Assembly (NCBI RefSeq): GCF_035953295.1
Contig: NZ_CP108370.1
Location: 1,736,001 to 1,800,000, forward strand
Direction of reading: 5' to 3'
Source: Streptomyces sp. NBC_01335
GTDB lineage: Bacteria > Actinomycetota > Actinomycetes > Streptomycetales > Streptomycetaceae
DNA: 64,000 nt
The position numbers were made by a program, and so were the translations under genes. Positions 1-9,377 of the stretch are shown piece after piece (the stretch's first letter is position 1; the number at the start of each line of letters is the position of its first letter). The notes beneath the pieces were generated by a model. That model searched no databases, had not been told where the DNA came from, and worked only from the letters and a program-made list of their open reading frames with translations.

Positions 1-772
1 CCTCCGCGCCGATGAGGCAGCGCTCGCCGATCACGATGCGCTCCTTGCCGCCGCCGGAGAGGGTGCCCATGGTGGAGGCGCCGCCGCCGATGTCCGAGCC
101 GTCGCCGATGACGACGCCCGCGGAGATGCGGCCCTCGACCATCGACGTGCCGAGCGTGCCGGCGTTGAAGTTGACGAAGCCCTCGTGCATGACGGTCGTA
201 CCGGACGCCAGGTGCGCGCCGAGGCGGACCCGGTCGGCGTCGGCGATACGGACGCCCTTGGGCGCGACGTAGTCCGTCATCCTGGGGAACTTGTCGACCG
301 AGGTGACCTGGAGGTGCAGGCCCTCGGCACGGGCGTTCAGCCGGACCTTGTCCAGGTCGTCCACGGCGACAGGGCCGAGCGAGGTCCAGGCGACGTTGGC
401 AAGGAGGCCGAAGAGGCCGTCCAGGTTCTGGCCGTGCGGCTGGACGAGCCGGTGGGAGAGCAGGTGCAGGCGCAGGTAGGCGTCGTGCGCGTCCAGCGGC
501 TTGTCGTCCAGCGAGGAGATGACCGTGCGGACGGCGACGATCTCGACTCCGCGGCGGGCGTCCACGCCGACGGCCTTGGCGGCGCCCTCGCCGAGCAGGT
601 TCACGGCCTCGTCGGCGGTGAGCCGCTGCGTGCCGGCCGGGCCGGGCTCGGCGGTGAGCTCGGGGGCGGGGAACCAGGTGTCGAGGACGGTGCCGTTCCC
701 GGCGATGGTGGCGAGGCCGGCGGCGACGGCGCCGGTGGTACGGGACGAGCCCTGGGAAGTCGTGTCGGTCAT
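1..772 (-). CDS. dapD: Tetrahydrodipicolinate N-succinyltransferase (5' part; runs off the window)
   Basis: Reading from the ATG at 772, the minus strand stays open for 257 codons to the window edge, so the C-terminus is missing. The protein starts [10 protein letters not shown]. Its second half shows the left-handed beta-helix hexapeptide pattern of acyltransferases (for example [19 protein letters not shown]), followed by the Gly-rich [17 protein letters not shown] segment. This matches the actinobacterial form of DapD, which transfers succinate from succinyl-CoA to tetrahydrodipicolinate in lysine and diaminopimelate synthesis in the cytoplasm. The family is about 320-330 residues long, so roughly 70 residues lie outside. 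It is divergent from the membrane-protein gene at 942, with 169 bp between the two starts for both promoters. Confidence 0.9.
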   Translation of the reverse strand, partial: MTDTTSQGSSRTTGAVAAGLATIAGNGTVLDTWFPAPELTAEPGPAGTQRLTADEAVNLLGEGAAKAVGVDARRGVEIVAVRTVISSLDDKPLDAHDAYLRLHLLSHRLVQPHGQNLDGLFGLLANVAWTSLGPVAVDDLDKVRLNARAEGLHLQVTSVDKFPRMTDYVAPKGVRIADADRVRLGAHLASGTTVMHEGFVNFNAGTLGTSMVEGRISAGVVIGDGSDIGGGASTMGTLSGGGKERIVIGERCLIGAE

Positions 773-941
773 GACCGAAACCTAACCGTCCGGGTCCCGC
801 CCGGGCGAACCGGTCTCAGGAACCGGCTGGTCGCGTCCCGGTTCTACGCCCTCCCGCAGATCCGTCCCCAGGTCCCGAGCGCTACCGTGTCCCGCATCGG
901 CCTCCGGTCGAACAACCGAACAATCATCACGTGGGGGAAGA

Positions 942-2213
942 GTGACGCAGGACGCGGGGTGGGGCGGCGGAGCGCAGGGTGGCGCGCCGTACGGCTGGGG
1001 AGCTCACCAGGGCTGGGGCGGCCGGCGGATGCCACCGCCGCCGGAGCCCGGGGTGATACCGCTGGCGCCCTTGCAGCTCTCGAACATCTTCAACGGCGCC
1101 TTCTCCACGATGGGCCGCTACTGGAAGGCGCTGTTCGGCTTCACCGCGGCGACCTACGGAGCGGCGGCGGTCGCGTTCATGGCGACGCTGCTGATCGCCC
1201 TGTCGGCCGTCCACGGATCCCTGGACCGCATCAGCGAGTACTCCGGGGAGACGGACGTGGACTGGGACGACATCACCCCGGTCCTGGTGGCACTCGGCGT
1301 CGTGGTGCTGATCGGGATCGTGCTGTTCGTCCTGGCCCTCACCCTGGTGCAGGCAGCCGTGCCCGCGGTGCTCCAGGGGGCGGTGCTGGGTCGCCCGGTC
1401 ACCTTCCGCATGGTCCGCGAGACCGCCGTGTCCAGGCTGCGGGCCATGCTGGGCACGGTGTTCCTGACCGCGCTGATCGCGTTGGTTCCCCTCGTCCTGC
1501 TGATGGCGTGCGAGGCGTCCGTACTCGCGCTGGTCGTGTCGAACGGCGACGCGGACAGCGCCGCCGTGTTCCTCGGGATCACCTTCCTGCTCCTGCTGGC
1601 GGCCGGACCGCTCGCCTCCTGGCTCTGGGTCAAGTTCTCGCTGGCGCCGACGGCGGTAGTCCTCGAACACCAGGGACCGATCGCCGCGATGCGCCGCTCG
1701 TCCCGGCTGGTACGCGGCAGTTGGTGGCGGATCCTCGGCATATCGCTGCTGGGCCAGATGATCGCCGGCATGGCCTCGTACGTCATCCAGCTGCCGTTCT
1801 CCGCCGCCGCCATGTTCTCCTCCGTGCTGACCACGTCGAACGTGGACAGCGACTCGAGCCTCACCAGCGTCCTGATCTCCATGGCCGGCGTCGTCGCGCT
1901 CGCGCTGGCCGGTCAGATGATCGGCCAGATCTTCGTGGGCACCTTCCCCCCGCTGATCCTGGGGCTGCTCTACATCGACCGCCGCATGCGTACGGAGAAC
2001 CTCGCCCAGGACCTGGCCACCGCGGCGGGCCTCCCCCTGCAACCCGCTTACGCACCCCCGCCGTACGGCAACCCGGGTCAGGCCCCGCAGCCGGGCCAGG
2101 CTCCGTACGGCCACCCGGGCCCCCAGCCCGGCGACACACCGCAGCCCGGCCCCGCCCCGCAGCCTGATGACCCCGCACCGCAGCCCGGCCAGGACGGGGA
2201 CTCCGCGCCCTGA
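942..2213 (+). CDS. Multi-pass membrane protein with Gly/Pro-rich termini, function unknown
   Basis: A 423-residue protein starting at GTG 942, preceded by GGGGGAAGA, a good ribosome site. The first 40 residues are rich in Gly, Trp and Pro. About six hydrophobic helices follow (near residues 65-90, 112-137, 165-190, 205-235, 265-295 and 305-350). The last 60 residues are a soluble tail of PQPG and APYG repeats. The layout resembles the actinobacterial proteins often named glycerophosphoryl diester phosphodiesterase membrane domain, which have no catalytic domain. I see no enzymatic motif, so the function is open. It is monocistronic, divergent from dapD and followed by a strong terminator shared with the convergent VOC gene. 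Confidence 0.8.
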   Translation: MTQDAGWGGGAQGGAPYGWGAHQGWGGRRMPPPPEPGVIPLAPLQLSNIFNGAFSTMGRYWKALFGFTAATYGAAAVAFMATLLIALSAVHGSLDRISEYSGETDVDWDDITPVLVALGVVVLIGIVLFVLALTLVQAAVPAVLQGAVLGRPVTFRMVRETAVSRLRAMLGTVFLTALIALVPLVLLMACEASVLALVVSNGDADSAAVFLGITFLLLLAAGPLASWLWVKFSLAPTAVVLEHQGPIAAMRRSSRLVRGSWWRILGISLLGQMIAGMASYVIQLPFSAAAMFSSVLTTSNVDSDSSLTSVLISMAGVVALALAGQMIGQIFVGTFPPLILGLLYIDRRMRTENLAQDLATAAGLPLQPAYAPPPYGNPGQAPQPGQAPYGHPGPQPGDTPQPGPAPQPDDPAPQPGQDGDSAP

Positions 2214-2235
2214 CCACCCCTGCGTCCGTCGGGCC

Positions 2236-2266
2236 CCGCGCCCGGTCCTGACAGGACCGGGCGCGG
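2236..2266. terminator. Bidirectional hairpin between convergent genes
   Basis: A perfect 14-bp stem (CCGCGCCCGGTCCT against its complement) with a 3-nt GAC loop lies between the stops of the 942 gene and the 2275 gene. It can serve both strands. Confidence 0.85.
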
Positions 2267-2274
2267 AGAGCCTC

Positions 2275-2640
2275 TCAGTCCAGCAGCGTCCGCTTCGGGC
2301 GGAGTACGCAGAATTCATTGCCCTCGGGATCGGCCAGCACGACCCAAGTCGCGTCGTCCCCCTGCCCGACATCGACCCGCGTGGCTCCGAGCGCGACGAT
2401 CCGCTCGACCTCCGCCTCCCGGTCGTCGGGGCTGAGGTCGATGTGCAGACGGTTCTTGACCGTCTTGCGCTCCGGTACGGAGACGAAGCAGAGGCCGGGC
2501 AGGGCCTCCGGGTTCGCCCCGATCGTCACCTCGTCCTCGTCCTCGTAGACGACCTTCCAGTCCAGCACCTCGCACCAGAAGCGGGCGAGCGACGACATGT
2601 CGTGGGCGTCCACGACGAGCGTGTACCAGGAAGAGGCCAT
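2275..2640 (-). CDS. VOC (glyoxalase/bleomycin-resistance fold) family protein
   Basis: A 121-residue protein starting MASSWYTLVVDAHDMSSLAR at the ATG at 2640. An in-frame ATG 33 bp upstream is less likely because the extension is not VOC-like. The fold shows as two beta-alpha-beta-beta-beta modules: DAHDMSSLARFWCEVLDWKV at the N-terminus and the typical VVLADPEGNEFCVL near the C-terminus. His and Glu ligands of metal-dependent members are present only in part (LHIDLSPDD, EGNEFCVL). Substrate cannot be inferred; such proteins range from antibiotic-binding proteins to lyases. The gene lies just downstream of the phospholipase gene on the same strand. Confidence 0.8.
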   Translation of the reverse strand: MASSWYTLVVDAHDMSSLARFWCEVLDWKVVYEDEDEVTIGANPEALPGLCFVSVPERKTVKNRLHIDLSPDDREAEVERIVALGATRVDVGQGDDATWVVLADPEGNEFCVLRPKRTLLD

Positions 2641-2712
2641 GGCGTCACTCTGCCAGACCGCGCCGGCCGCCACCGGGCAACGGCGCGGCTCGTCCGGCGG
2701 AACCGGCAGGCG

Positions 2713-4746
2713 TCAGCCGCTGACCCCGGCCGCGCCGGTCTCCAGTCGACCGGTGAACCTGCGCGACCACGAGGCGTCGGAGTCGACCGTGACCGTGAAG
2801 TCGTACCAGCCGTTCGTGAGGGCGACCACGTTGAAGAAGTCCTCCGTGGAGGAACCGGCGGGGACGGTGTAGGTCCACGGACCGTCGCTCCGGTAGTGGG
2901 TGGACGTAATGGTGAACTTCACAGCGGCCGAGCCCGAGTTGACCATCGTGAACCAGAGGGCGAGCTTGCCCGTGCCGGTCTCCGTGGCGTACCGGGTGCG
3001 GACCTCCGCCGTCTTGCCCGCCTTGGTGGCGTCACCCCGGAATCGGCGCAGGAAGCGGTTGGGGCCGGTCATGGTGAGGTCGTACGCGCCGCTGCCGTAC
3101 CCGGAACCGATGTTGAAGAAGTCGGAGGCGGTGCCTCCGGCATCCACCGTGTACTGCCAGGGGGTGGTGTCGCGGTAGGCGTTCGGATGGATGGAGAGGT
3201 GCGCCGCCCGGGTCGCCGGCGCCCCCTGGTTGGTCATCGTGAACCAGGCGAGGATCTTCCCGGAGGCCCCGAACTCCAGCCGGTCCAGGTACCCGTTGGG
3301 CTGGTAGGGCAGGGCTCGGGACGGGCGGGTGCCGGGCTCCTGCGCGGGCAGGGCGTTGTTCGTCGGAACGGGATTGGGCAGCGGGCCGCACGTCGAGAGC
3401 CCGATCACGCCGGTCGCGGGCAGCGCCACCGCCCCCTTGACCGGGTGGGCGAAGTCGAAGACGCCGGTCAGGTCCCCACTCACCTTGCGTCGCCACTCGC
3501 TGATGTTGGGGCAGGCCGCGGGCGTGCCGAGGGCGGTCGTCCAGGTCTCCAGGAAGCGCAGCACCGAGGTGTGCTCGAAGACCTCCGAGGAGACCCAGCC
3601 GCCGCGGGTCCAGGGAGAGACGACGGTCATCGGGACGCGGAATCCGAAGCCGTAGGGCACGCCGTTCAGGAACTCGCCCGGAGTCCCCGCGGGCGGGGCG
3701 GGCGGCGGCACGTGGTCGAAGAAGCCGTCGTTCTCGTCGTAGTTGAGGAACAGGACGGTGGAATCGAAGACGTCCGGGTCCGCCGCGAGGGCCCGGTAGA
3801 CGAGGTCGACGAAATGGGCACCGTCGCCGGGCGGGGCGTAGGGGTGTTCGGAGAACGCCTGGTTCGGAACCACCCAGGAGACCTGCGGCAGGGTCCCGGC
3901 GAGGACGTCCGCCTTGATGGCGGCGGCGATGTCGTCCGGGGTGGACCCTGTCACCTTCGGGACGGATGACATGCCCCGGTCGTACAGCGGATCACCCGCC
4001 CCGGCGCTCGCGAAGGCCTTGAAGTAGGCGCAGCCGTTGTCCCCGTAGTTGTCCTGGGCGTTCTGGTAGACCCTCCAGCTCACTCCGGCCGCCTGGAGTG
4101 CCTGGGCGTAGTTCTGCCACGTCAGGCCCGACTCGTCGCCGCCGTCGTAGCTGGCGGCGTCGACCTTGCCGCTCCACAGGTAGGTGCGGTTCGGACCGGT
4201 GGCGCTGAGGGTGGAGCAGAAGTAGGCGTCGCAGACCGTGTAGGCGTCGGCGAGCGCGTAGTGGAAGGGGAGGTCCGAACGGTCGAGGTACCCAAGCGAG
4301 CGGACGCTGCCGACCCCAGCCACCCAGTTGTCCAGGCGGCCCTTGTTCCACGCGGAGTGCTGGGAGGACCAGGAGTGCGGCAGGTCGCCGTTGCACTGGG
4401 CGAGAGTCTCGCCGTCCTGCCCGCCGGCGGCCGGGGTCGCGCTCAGCTTCCAGGGGAACTGACGGCCCGTACCGTTGGGCTGGTCGAAGACCGAGCGGTT
4501 GCCCGCCAGGGTGACGGTGCCGCGGTCGTCGAAACCCCGTACGCCCTTCAGCCGTCCGAAGTAGTGGTCGAAGCTGCGGTTCTCCTGCATCAGGATCACC
4601 ACGTGGCGCACGTCCGTGATGGTGCCCGTCGCGGTACCGGCGGCCGCGTCCACGGCCCCGGCGGGGCGCGTTCCCGCTCCCAGCGTCAGGCCGGCTGCCG
4701 CGGAGGCGCCGAGTCCTACGAATCCCCTACGGCTGATCGGTGTCAT
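2713..4746 (-). CDS. Phosphocholine-type phospholipase C, Tat-exported
   Basis: A 677-residue protein. The N-terminus carries a twin-arginine signal (SRRGFVG at residues 5-11, then a hydrophobic run ending near residue 31). The phosphoesterase domain has the family signature HVVILMQENRSFDHYFG at residues 48-64, plus PHSWSSQH, SLSATGPNRTYLWSG and DENDGFFDHVPPP, which supply the active-site Asn, Asp, Glu and His residues. Two C-terminal repeats of the small beta domain seen in this family follow; compare WQYTVDAGGTASDFFNIGSG with WTYTVPAGSSTEDFFNVVAL. Members hydrolyse phosphatidylcholine or sphingomyelin outside the cell to give phosphocholine and are often made under phosphate starvation. No Pho box was identified here. 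Confidence 0.92.
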   Translation of the reverse strand: MTPISRRGFVGLGASAAAGLTLGAGTRPAGAVDAAAGTATGTITDVRHVVILMQENRSFDHYFGRLKGVRGFDDRGTVTLAGNRSVFDQPNGTGRQFPWKLSATPAAGGQDGETLAQCNGDLPHSWSSQHSAWNKGRLDNWVAGVGSVRSLGYLDRSDLPFHYALADAYTVCDAYFCSTLSATGPNRTYLWSGKVDAASYDGGDESGLTWQNYAQALQAAGVSWRVYQNAQDNYGDNGCAYFKAFASAGAGDPLYDRGMSSVPKVTGSTPDDIAAAIKADVLAGTLPQVSWVVPNQAFSEHPYAPPGDGAHFVDLVYRALAADPDVFDSTVLFLNYDENDGFFDHVPPPAPPAGTPGEFLNGVPYGFGFRVPMTVVSPWTRGGWVSSEVFEHTSVLRFLETWTTALGTPAACPNISEWRRKVSGDLTGVFDFAHPVKGAVALPATGVIGLSTCGPLPNPVPTNNALPAQEPGTRPSRALPYQPNGYLDRLEFGASGKILAWFTMTNQGAPATRAAHLSIHPNAYRDTTPWQYTVDAGGTASDFFNIGSGYGSGAYDLTMTGPNRFLRRFRGDATKAGKTAEVRTRYATETGTGKLALWFTMVNSGSAAVKFTITSTHYRSDGPWTYTVPAGSSTEDFFNVVALTNGWYDFTVTVDSDASWSRRFTGRLETGAAGVSG

Positions 4747-4843
4747 TCGCCCGCCTTCGCCCTCGCGGGTGCCCGTGCGGCACGCCGGGCGTAAGGATGC
4801 CCTCCCCCGGCGGAGACAACCGGGCGGGCGGATGTTCCCCGGA

Positions 4844-4875
4844 TGAACGGACCCCGACCCGCCAGGGTCCGTTCA
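4844..4875 (-). terminator. Hairpin downstream of the 4947-6347 gene
   Basis: An 11-bp perfect stem (TGAACGGACCC and its complement) with a 10-nt loop. It sits about 70 bp past the stop of the secreted-protein gene and upstream of the phospholipase start. Confidence 0.7.
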
Positions 4876-4946
4876 CCCGGTGCCGTTCGCCGGGCCGGTC
4901 CTCGGGCTCCGCGAGTCCTCCGGCCGTCCGAGCGCCCGGAATCCGG

Positions 4947-6347
4947 TCAGCCGCCGACCGTGAACCAGGTGGCGCGGGACTTCTTGAACTCGGCGTGGTC
5001 CAGGTCCTTCGCCTCCGTACCGTCCCCGTAGAGGTCGGCCGCGCCGGCGTCGGTGATCAGCTGGGCGCGGGTGCCCGCGACCGTCAGGTCGGGCACCGAG
5101 ACGACGGCCTCCCAGCCGCCCGGGTCGGTGGTGGGCAGGTCGGTGCGCTTGACGGGGGCGTGGCCGGCGACGCCGTCCCAGCTGTAGAGGGCGTACGGGT
5201 CGGAGTTGTCGTCCGCCTCCCAGGAGCCGGCGACGATGAGGTATTGGTCCGCGGCGTTCTTCCGGATGTCGCGGATCGCGAGGCCGCCGAGGTCCAGCTC
5301 GATCGGGGTGCCGAAGACCGGCTTGGTGCCGCTGCCGACGACCTTGTCGAAGTTGGTCACCGGCACGATCAGGCCCTTGCCGCCGGACTTCGGCGGCACG
5401 AGGGGCGCCCGGAAGCCGACGTACGCGGTGGTGGTGGAGCCGGGCGCGAACTCCAGGCCCTCCACGTTGAACCCGTCGATCTGCTTGGGTACTTGGCCGT
5501 CCTCGGTGCCGTCGGCGAAGCCGTACCGGTCGTCGTTCGCCTCGTCCCAGGCGACGAGGTCGTCCCGGAGCTTCTTGTACGAGCTGCCGACGGTGAGCGC
5601 GGTGGAGGCGCCGGAGCCGGAGACGGCCGTGGTGAAGACGGTGTTGCGGTCGGCCTTGTACTCGCCGTCCTTGTTGTTGCCGAGCGAGCCGGTCCAGTAG
5701 ATGGTGTTGCCGACCCGGGCCGCGCCCTCGATGTCGATCTCCTTGTCGGCCCCGAGCTTGGACGCGACGTCCCAGGTCTTCACGGGTGCGCCGGAGACCG
5801 CGAGGTTGTAGAGGCGCAGGACGTTCGACTCGTCGTCGGCGACGACCGCGTAGCCCCCGCCGACGTCGACGGCGGCCGAGGCGTCCGAGGACCCGGTGAG
5901 GTAGCGGGTGTCGGCGGCGTTCTGCACGGCGGCCGAGGCGGCGTAGTACAGCTTCTTGGTGGCCGTCTTGCCGCCGAGGCCGGTGACCTTGATGGTGAGG
6001 TCGGTGTACCCGCGGGCGTGGGCGGTGACCGAGATCTGGCGGGTCGCTCCGGTGCCGGTGACCTTGACGTCGGAGGTCGCGGCGACCGAGGTCTTGGAGC
6101 TGGCGGAGGCCGCGACGGTGAGGGCGGTGGCGTCGGCGCCGCTCTGCGCGACGGTGACGGTCACGGTCGTGTCGGCGGCGCCGGTCGCACCGACCGCGCC
6201 GGAGAGGTACGTGGCCGACAGGGCGATGGTCGGCGTCCCGTAGGAGGCGGCGTGCGCGGGGGCGGTGAGCCCCAGTGCGGCCAGCGCGATGACCCCGGCC
6301 GTCGCGGCGGCGGCCCGGCGGTGCTGGGGTGAAGGCTGATGCGTCAC
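4947..6347 (-). CDS. Secreted protein with Ig-like N-terminus and a possible beta-propeller (DUF3616-like) domain
   Basis: A 466-residue protein. I chose GTG 6347 because GAGAGGGA lies just upstream and the next residues form a clean Sec signal (THQPSPQHRR, then a hydrophobic run ending APAHA-A near residue 33). Residues of about 35-130 are Thr/Val-rich and beta-rich, like a bacterial Ig-like domain. The remainder has propeller-like segments with conserved EIDIEGAARVG, GFNVEGLEFAPG and AYVGFRAPL, which recall DUF3616 proteins; that assignment is tentative. There is no obvious catalytic motif and no lipobox or sorting signal, so it is probably released into the medium. It is monocistronic, between the suf operon terminator and the phospholipase gene. 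Confidence 0.75.
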   Translation of the reverse strand: MTHQPSPQHRRAAAATAGVIALAALGLTAPAHAASYGTPTIALSATYLSGAVGATGAADTTVTVTVAQSGADATALTVAASASSKTSVAATSDVKVTGTGATRQISVTAHARGYTDLTIKVTGLGGKTATKKLYYAASAAVQNAADTRYLTGSSDASAAVDVGGGYAVVADDESNVLRLYNLAVSGAPVKTWDVASKLGADKEIDIEGAARVGNTIYWTGSLGNNKDGEYKADRNTVFTTAVSGSGASTALTVGSSYKKLRDDLVAWDEANDDRYGFADGTEDGQVPKQIDGFNVEGLEFAPGSTTTAYVGFRAPLVPPKSGGKGLIVPVTNFDKVVGSGTKPVFGTPIELDLGGLAIRDIRKNAADQYLIVAGSWEADDNSDPYALYSWDGVAGHAPVKRTDLPTTDPGGWEAVVSVPDLTVAGTRAQLITDAGAADLYGDGTEAKDLDHAEFKKSRATWFTVGG

Positions 6348-6468
6348 TGCGTCCCTCTCGTCGGCATGGCTCGACTGTCTCTCGACCGTCGGCATGGTCT
6401 CGACGAGAAGGTTCCGGTTCCTGGGCCAACGAGGGGCACACGTCACCCGTACGGCGGACGAACAGTAC

Positions 6469-6513
6469 GAGGACGGCCCCCGGTCCACGTGGTGTGGGCC
6501 GGGGGCCGTCCTC
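6469..6513 (-). terminator. Terminator of the suf operon
   Basis: A perfect 15-bp stem (GAGGACGGCCCCCGG and its complement) with a 15-nt loop begins 20 bp after the stop of the last suf-operon gene. Confidence 0.85.
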
Positions 6514-6533
6514 AGTACCGCACGGAGCGATGC

Positions 6534-6872
6534 TCAGACGTTGAAGCCGAGCGCGCGGAGCTGCTCGCGCCCGTCGTCCGTGATCTTGTCCGGGCCCCAC
6601 GGCGGCATCCAGACCCAGTTGATCCGCAGCTCGCTGACGATGCCGTCGGTCGCGGACTTCGCCTGGTCCTCGATGACGTCGGTCAGCGGGCAGGCCGCGG
6701 ACGTCAGCGTCATGTCGAGGGTGGCGATGTTGGCGTCGTCGATGTGGATGCCGTAGATCAGGCCCAGGTTGACGACGTCGATGCCCAGCTCGGGGTCGAC
6801 GACGTCATACAGCGCCTCGCGGACCTCCTCCTCGGAGGCCGGCTTCAGTGCCACAGTCTCGTTCTCGCTCAT
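6534..6872 (-). CDS. SufT/MIP18-type Fe-S assembly factor
   Basis: A 112-residue protein starting MSENETVALKPASEEEVREA at the ATG at 6872, which overlaps the sufU stop by 4 bp (ATGA). The MIP18/PaaD fold is clear: DVVDPELGIDVVNLGLIYGI near residue 23, then MTLTSAACPLTD with the conserved Cys at residue 61, and VWMPPWGPDKITDDGREQLR at the C-terminus. Family members (SufT, Cia2, PaaD) help insert Fe-S clusters into target proteins in the cytoplasm. Its place as the last gene of the SUF operon supports that role. Paralogues in the phenylacetate pathway (paaD) are excluded by context. Confidence 0.92.
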   Translation of the reverse strand: MSENETVALKPASEEEVREALYDVVDPELGIDVVNLGLIYGIHIDDANIATLDMTLTSAACPLTDVIEDQAKSATDGIVSELRINWVWMPPWGPDKITDDGREQLRALGFNV

Positions 6873-7324
6873 GAGGTCTTCCCTTCGGACAGCGCCTGCG
6901 CCGTCGCGTCCTTCCACGCCATCCAGCTCAGCAGCGCGCACTTGACGCGAGCCGGGTACTTGGAGACACCGGCGAACGCGACCGCGTCCTCCAGTATCTC
7001 CTCCATCGCGTCGTCGGGCTCCAGCTGGCCCTTGGACTGCATCAGCTCCAGGAAGGCGTCCTGGATCTTCCGCGCCTGGTCCAGCTCCTTGCCGACCAGC
7101 AGGTCGTTCAGCACCGAGGCGCTGGCCTGGCTGATCGAGCAGCCCTGCCCCTCGTAGCTGACGTCGGCGAGGGTGTCGCCCTCGTACCGCACGCGGAGCG
7201 TGATCTCGTCGCCACACGTCGGGTTGACGTGGTGCACCTCGGCGTCACCGTCCCGCAGGCCGCGCCCGTGGGGGTGCTTGTAGTGGTCCAGGATCACTTC
7301 CTGGTACATCGAATCCAGCTTCAC
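6869..7324 (-). CDS. sufU: SufU, zinc-dependent sulfur-transfer partner of SufS
   Basis: A 151-residue protein from the ATG at 7324. It contains the three conserved cysteines of the SufU family in NPTCGDEI (C37), GQGCSISQAS (C62) and VKCALLSW (C128), together with the Asp of CGD. It also has the insert between the second and third Cys that separates SufU from IscU scaffolds. SufU is a zinc protein that accepts persulfide sulfur from SufS and passes it to SufBCD. It follows sufS by 16 bp and overlaps the sufT-like gene by 4 bp. Confidence 0.95.
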   Translation of the reverse strand: MKLDSMYQEVILDHYKHPHGRGLRDGDAEVHHVNPTCGDEITLRVRYEGDTLADVSYEGQGCSISQASASVLNDLLVGKELDQARKIQDAFLELMQSKGQLEPDDAMEEILEDAVAFAGVSKYPARVKCALLSWMAWKDATAQALSEGKTS

Positions 7325-7340
7325 CCGTCAGCCCTCAGCA

Positions 7341-8609
7341 TCAACCGAAAAAGTTCCGTACGTGCTCCAGACCGTCCACCAGGGCGTCGACCTCGGCGGG
7401 CGTGGAGTACAGATAGAACGACGCCCGCGTGGTCGCGGGAATTCCGTACCGCAGGCAGACCGGCCGTGCGCAGTGGTGGCCGACCCGGACCGCGATGCCC
7501 TGTTCGTCGAGGACCTGGCCCACGTCGTGCGGGTGGATGTCGCCGAGCGTGAAGGAGATCGTGGCGCCGCGGTTCTCGGCCGTGGTCGGGCCGATGATCC
7601 GCAGGTCCGGCACCTCCAGGAGCCGCGCCACCGCGTATTCGGTGATCGCCTGCTCGTGGCGGTGGATGTTCTCCATGCCGATGGAGGTGAGGTAGTCCAC
7701 GGCCGCGCCGAGGCCGACGGCCTGCGCGATCGGGGGCGTACCCGCCTCGAACTTGTGCGGTGCCGGGGCGTACGTCGACGAGTGCATCGACACGGTCTCG
7801 ATCATCTCACCGCCACCGAGGAACGGCGGCAGGTCCTCCAGGAGCTCCTGCCGTCCCCACAGGACGCCGATGCCGGTCGGGCCGACCATCTTGTGACCGG
7901 TGAAGGCCACGAAGTCGGCCTGCAGCGCCTGCACGTCCAGCACCATGTGCGGGGCGGCCTGCGAGGCGTCGATGCAGACCAGCGCGCCGACCTGCTGAGC
8001 GCGGCGGATGATCTGCTCGACCGGGTTGATCGTGCCCAGGATGTTCGAGACCAGCGTGAAGGTGACGATCTTCGTCTTCTCGGTGATGATCTCGTCGATG
8101 TTGGACAGGTCGAGCCGGCCGTCGTCCGTGATGCCGAACCACTTCAGCTTCGCTCCGGTGCGCTGCGCGAGCAGCTGCCACGGGACGATGTTGGAGTGGT
8201 GCTCCATCTCGGTGGTGACGATCTCGGTGTCGCGGTCGACCCGGTAGGGCTCGTCAGCCCAGCCGAGCATGTTCGCGACGAGGTTGAGCGACTCCGAGGC
8301 GTTCTTCGTGAAGATGACCTCGTCGCGGCTCGGCGCGTTGATGAAGGCGGCGACCTTGTCGCGGGCGCCTTCGTACAGCGCGGTGGCCTCCTCGGCGATG
8401 GTGTACACACCGCGGTGGACGTTGGCGTTGTGCCGCTCGTAGTACTCGCTGAGAGCGTCGAGGACCTGGCGCGGCTTCTGCGAGGTCGCCGCGCTGTCCA
8501 GATACACGATCTTCTTGCCGTCGTGGACCGTGCGGCCCAGGATGGGGAAGTCCTTGCGGATCGCCTCGGTGTCGAGGAGGCCGGTCAGTCCCTTGCGGGC
8601 GTCAGTCAC
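7341..8609 (-). CDS. sufS: Cysteine desulfurase SufS
   Basis: A 422-residue PLP enzyme that starts at GTG 8609 and overlaps the sufC stop by 4 bp (GTGA). The motifs are those of class V/group II desulfurases: YLDSAATSQKP near residue 36, TEMEHHSNIVPW, the PLP lysine in FTGHKMVGPTGIG, and the catalytic Cys380 in GHHCARPVCLRYG. The short loop around Cys380 is the group II form, which needs a partner protein, SufU here. It takes sulfur from L-cysteine to form alanine and an enzyme persulfide. Confidence 0.97.
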   Translation of the reverse strand: MTDARKGLTGLLDTEAIRKDFPILGRTVHDGKKIVYLDSAATSQKPRQVLDALSEYYERHNANVHRGVYTIAEEATALYEGARDKVAAFINAPSRDEVIFTKNASESLNLVANMLGWADEPYRVDRDTEIVTTEMEHHSNIVPWQLLAQRTGAKLKWFGITDDGRLDLSNIDEIITEKTKIVTFTLVSNILGTINPVEQIIRRAQQVGALVCIDASQAAPHMVLDVQALQADFVAFTGHKMVGPTGIGVLWGRQELLEDLPPFLGGGEMIETVSMHSSTYAPAPHKFEAGTPPIAQAVGLGAAVDYLTSIGMENIHRHEQAITEYAVARLLEVPDLRIIGPTTAENRGATISFTLGDIHPHDVGQVLDEQGIAVRVGHHCARPVCLRYGIPATTRASFYLYSTPAEVDALVDGLEHVRNFFG

Positions 8610-9370
8610 GCGGAAGCGCCACCCTTCACGTACGCCTCGTAGCCCTCGTTCTCCAGCTTGTCGGCCAGCTCGGCGCCGCCGGACTCGGCGATGCGGCCGT
8701 TGGCGAAGACGTGCACGAAGTCGGGCTTGATGTAGCGGAGGATCCGCGTGTAGTGGGTGATCAGCAGGGTGCCGACCTCACCGGTCTCGCGGACCCGGTT
8801 GACGCCCTCGGAGACGACGCGCAGGGCGTCGACGTCGAGGCCGGAGTCGGTCTCGTCGAGGATGGCGACCTTCGGCTTGAGGAGCTCCAGCTGGAGGATC
8901 TCGTGGCGCTTCTTCTCACCGCCGGAGAAGCCCTCGTTGACGTTGCGCTCGGCGAACGCCGGGTCCATCTGGAGCCCGGCCATCGTCTCCTTGACCTCCT
9001 TGACCCACGTACGCAGCTTGGGGGCCTCGCCGCGGACGGCGGTGGCGGAGGTGCGCAGGAAGTTGGAGACCGAGACACCGGGGATCTCGACCGGGTACTG
9101 CATGGCGAGGAACAGGCCGGCGCGGGCGCGCTCGTCGACGGACATCTCGAGGACGTCCTCGCCGTCGAGGGTGACGGTGCCGCTCGTGATCGTGTACTTG
9201 GGGTGACCGGCGAGCGAGTACGCCAGGGTGGACTTGCCGGACCCGTTGGGGCCCATGATGGCGTGGGTCTCGCCCTGCTTCACGGTCAGGTCGACGCCCT
9301 TGAGGATCTCCTTCGTGGCGTTGTCGGCCTCGACGGTGACGTGCAGGTCGCGGATTTCAAGCGTTGCCAT
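8606..9370 (-). CDS. sufC: SufC, ABC-type ATPase of the SufBCD scaffold
   Basis: A 254-residue protein starting MATLEIRDLHVTVEA at the ATG at 9370; an upstream in-frame ATG gives a Ser/Pro extension unlike the family. Walker A is GPNGSGKST (about residues 38-46), the Q-loop is AMQYPVEIPGV, the signature is FSGGEKKR, Walker B is AILDETDSGLD, and the switch His is in LLITHYTRIL. SufC energises the SufB-SufD heterodimer in cytoplasmic Fe-S assembly. It lies 7 bp after the ferredoxin gene and overlaps sufS by 4 bp. Confidence 0.97.
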   Translation of the reverse strand: MATLEIRDLHVTVEADNATKEILKGVDLTVKQGETHAIMGPNGSGKSTLAYSLAGHPKYTITSGTVTLDGEDVLEMSVDERARAGLFLAMQYPVEIPGVSVSNFLRTSATAVRGEAPKLRTWVKEVKETMAGLQMDPAFAERNVNEGFSGGEKKRHEILQLELLKPKVAILDETDSGLDVDALRVVSEGVNRVRETGEVGTLLITHYTRILRYIKPDFVHVFANGRIAESGGAELADKLENEGYEAYVKGGASA

Positions 9371-9377
9371 GGGTGAC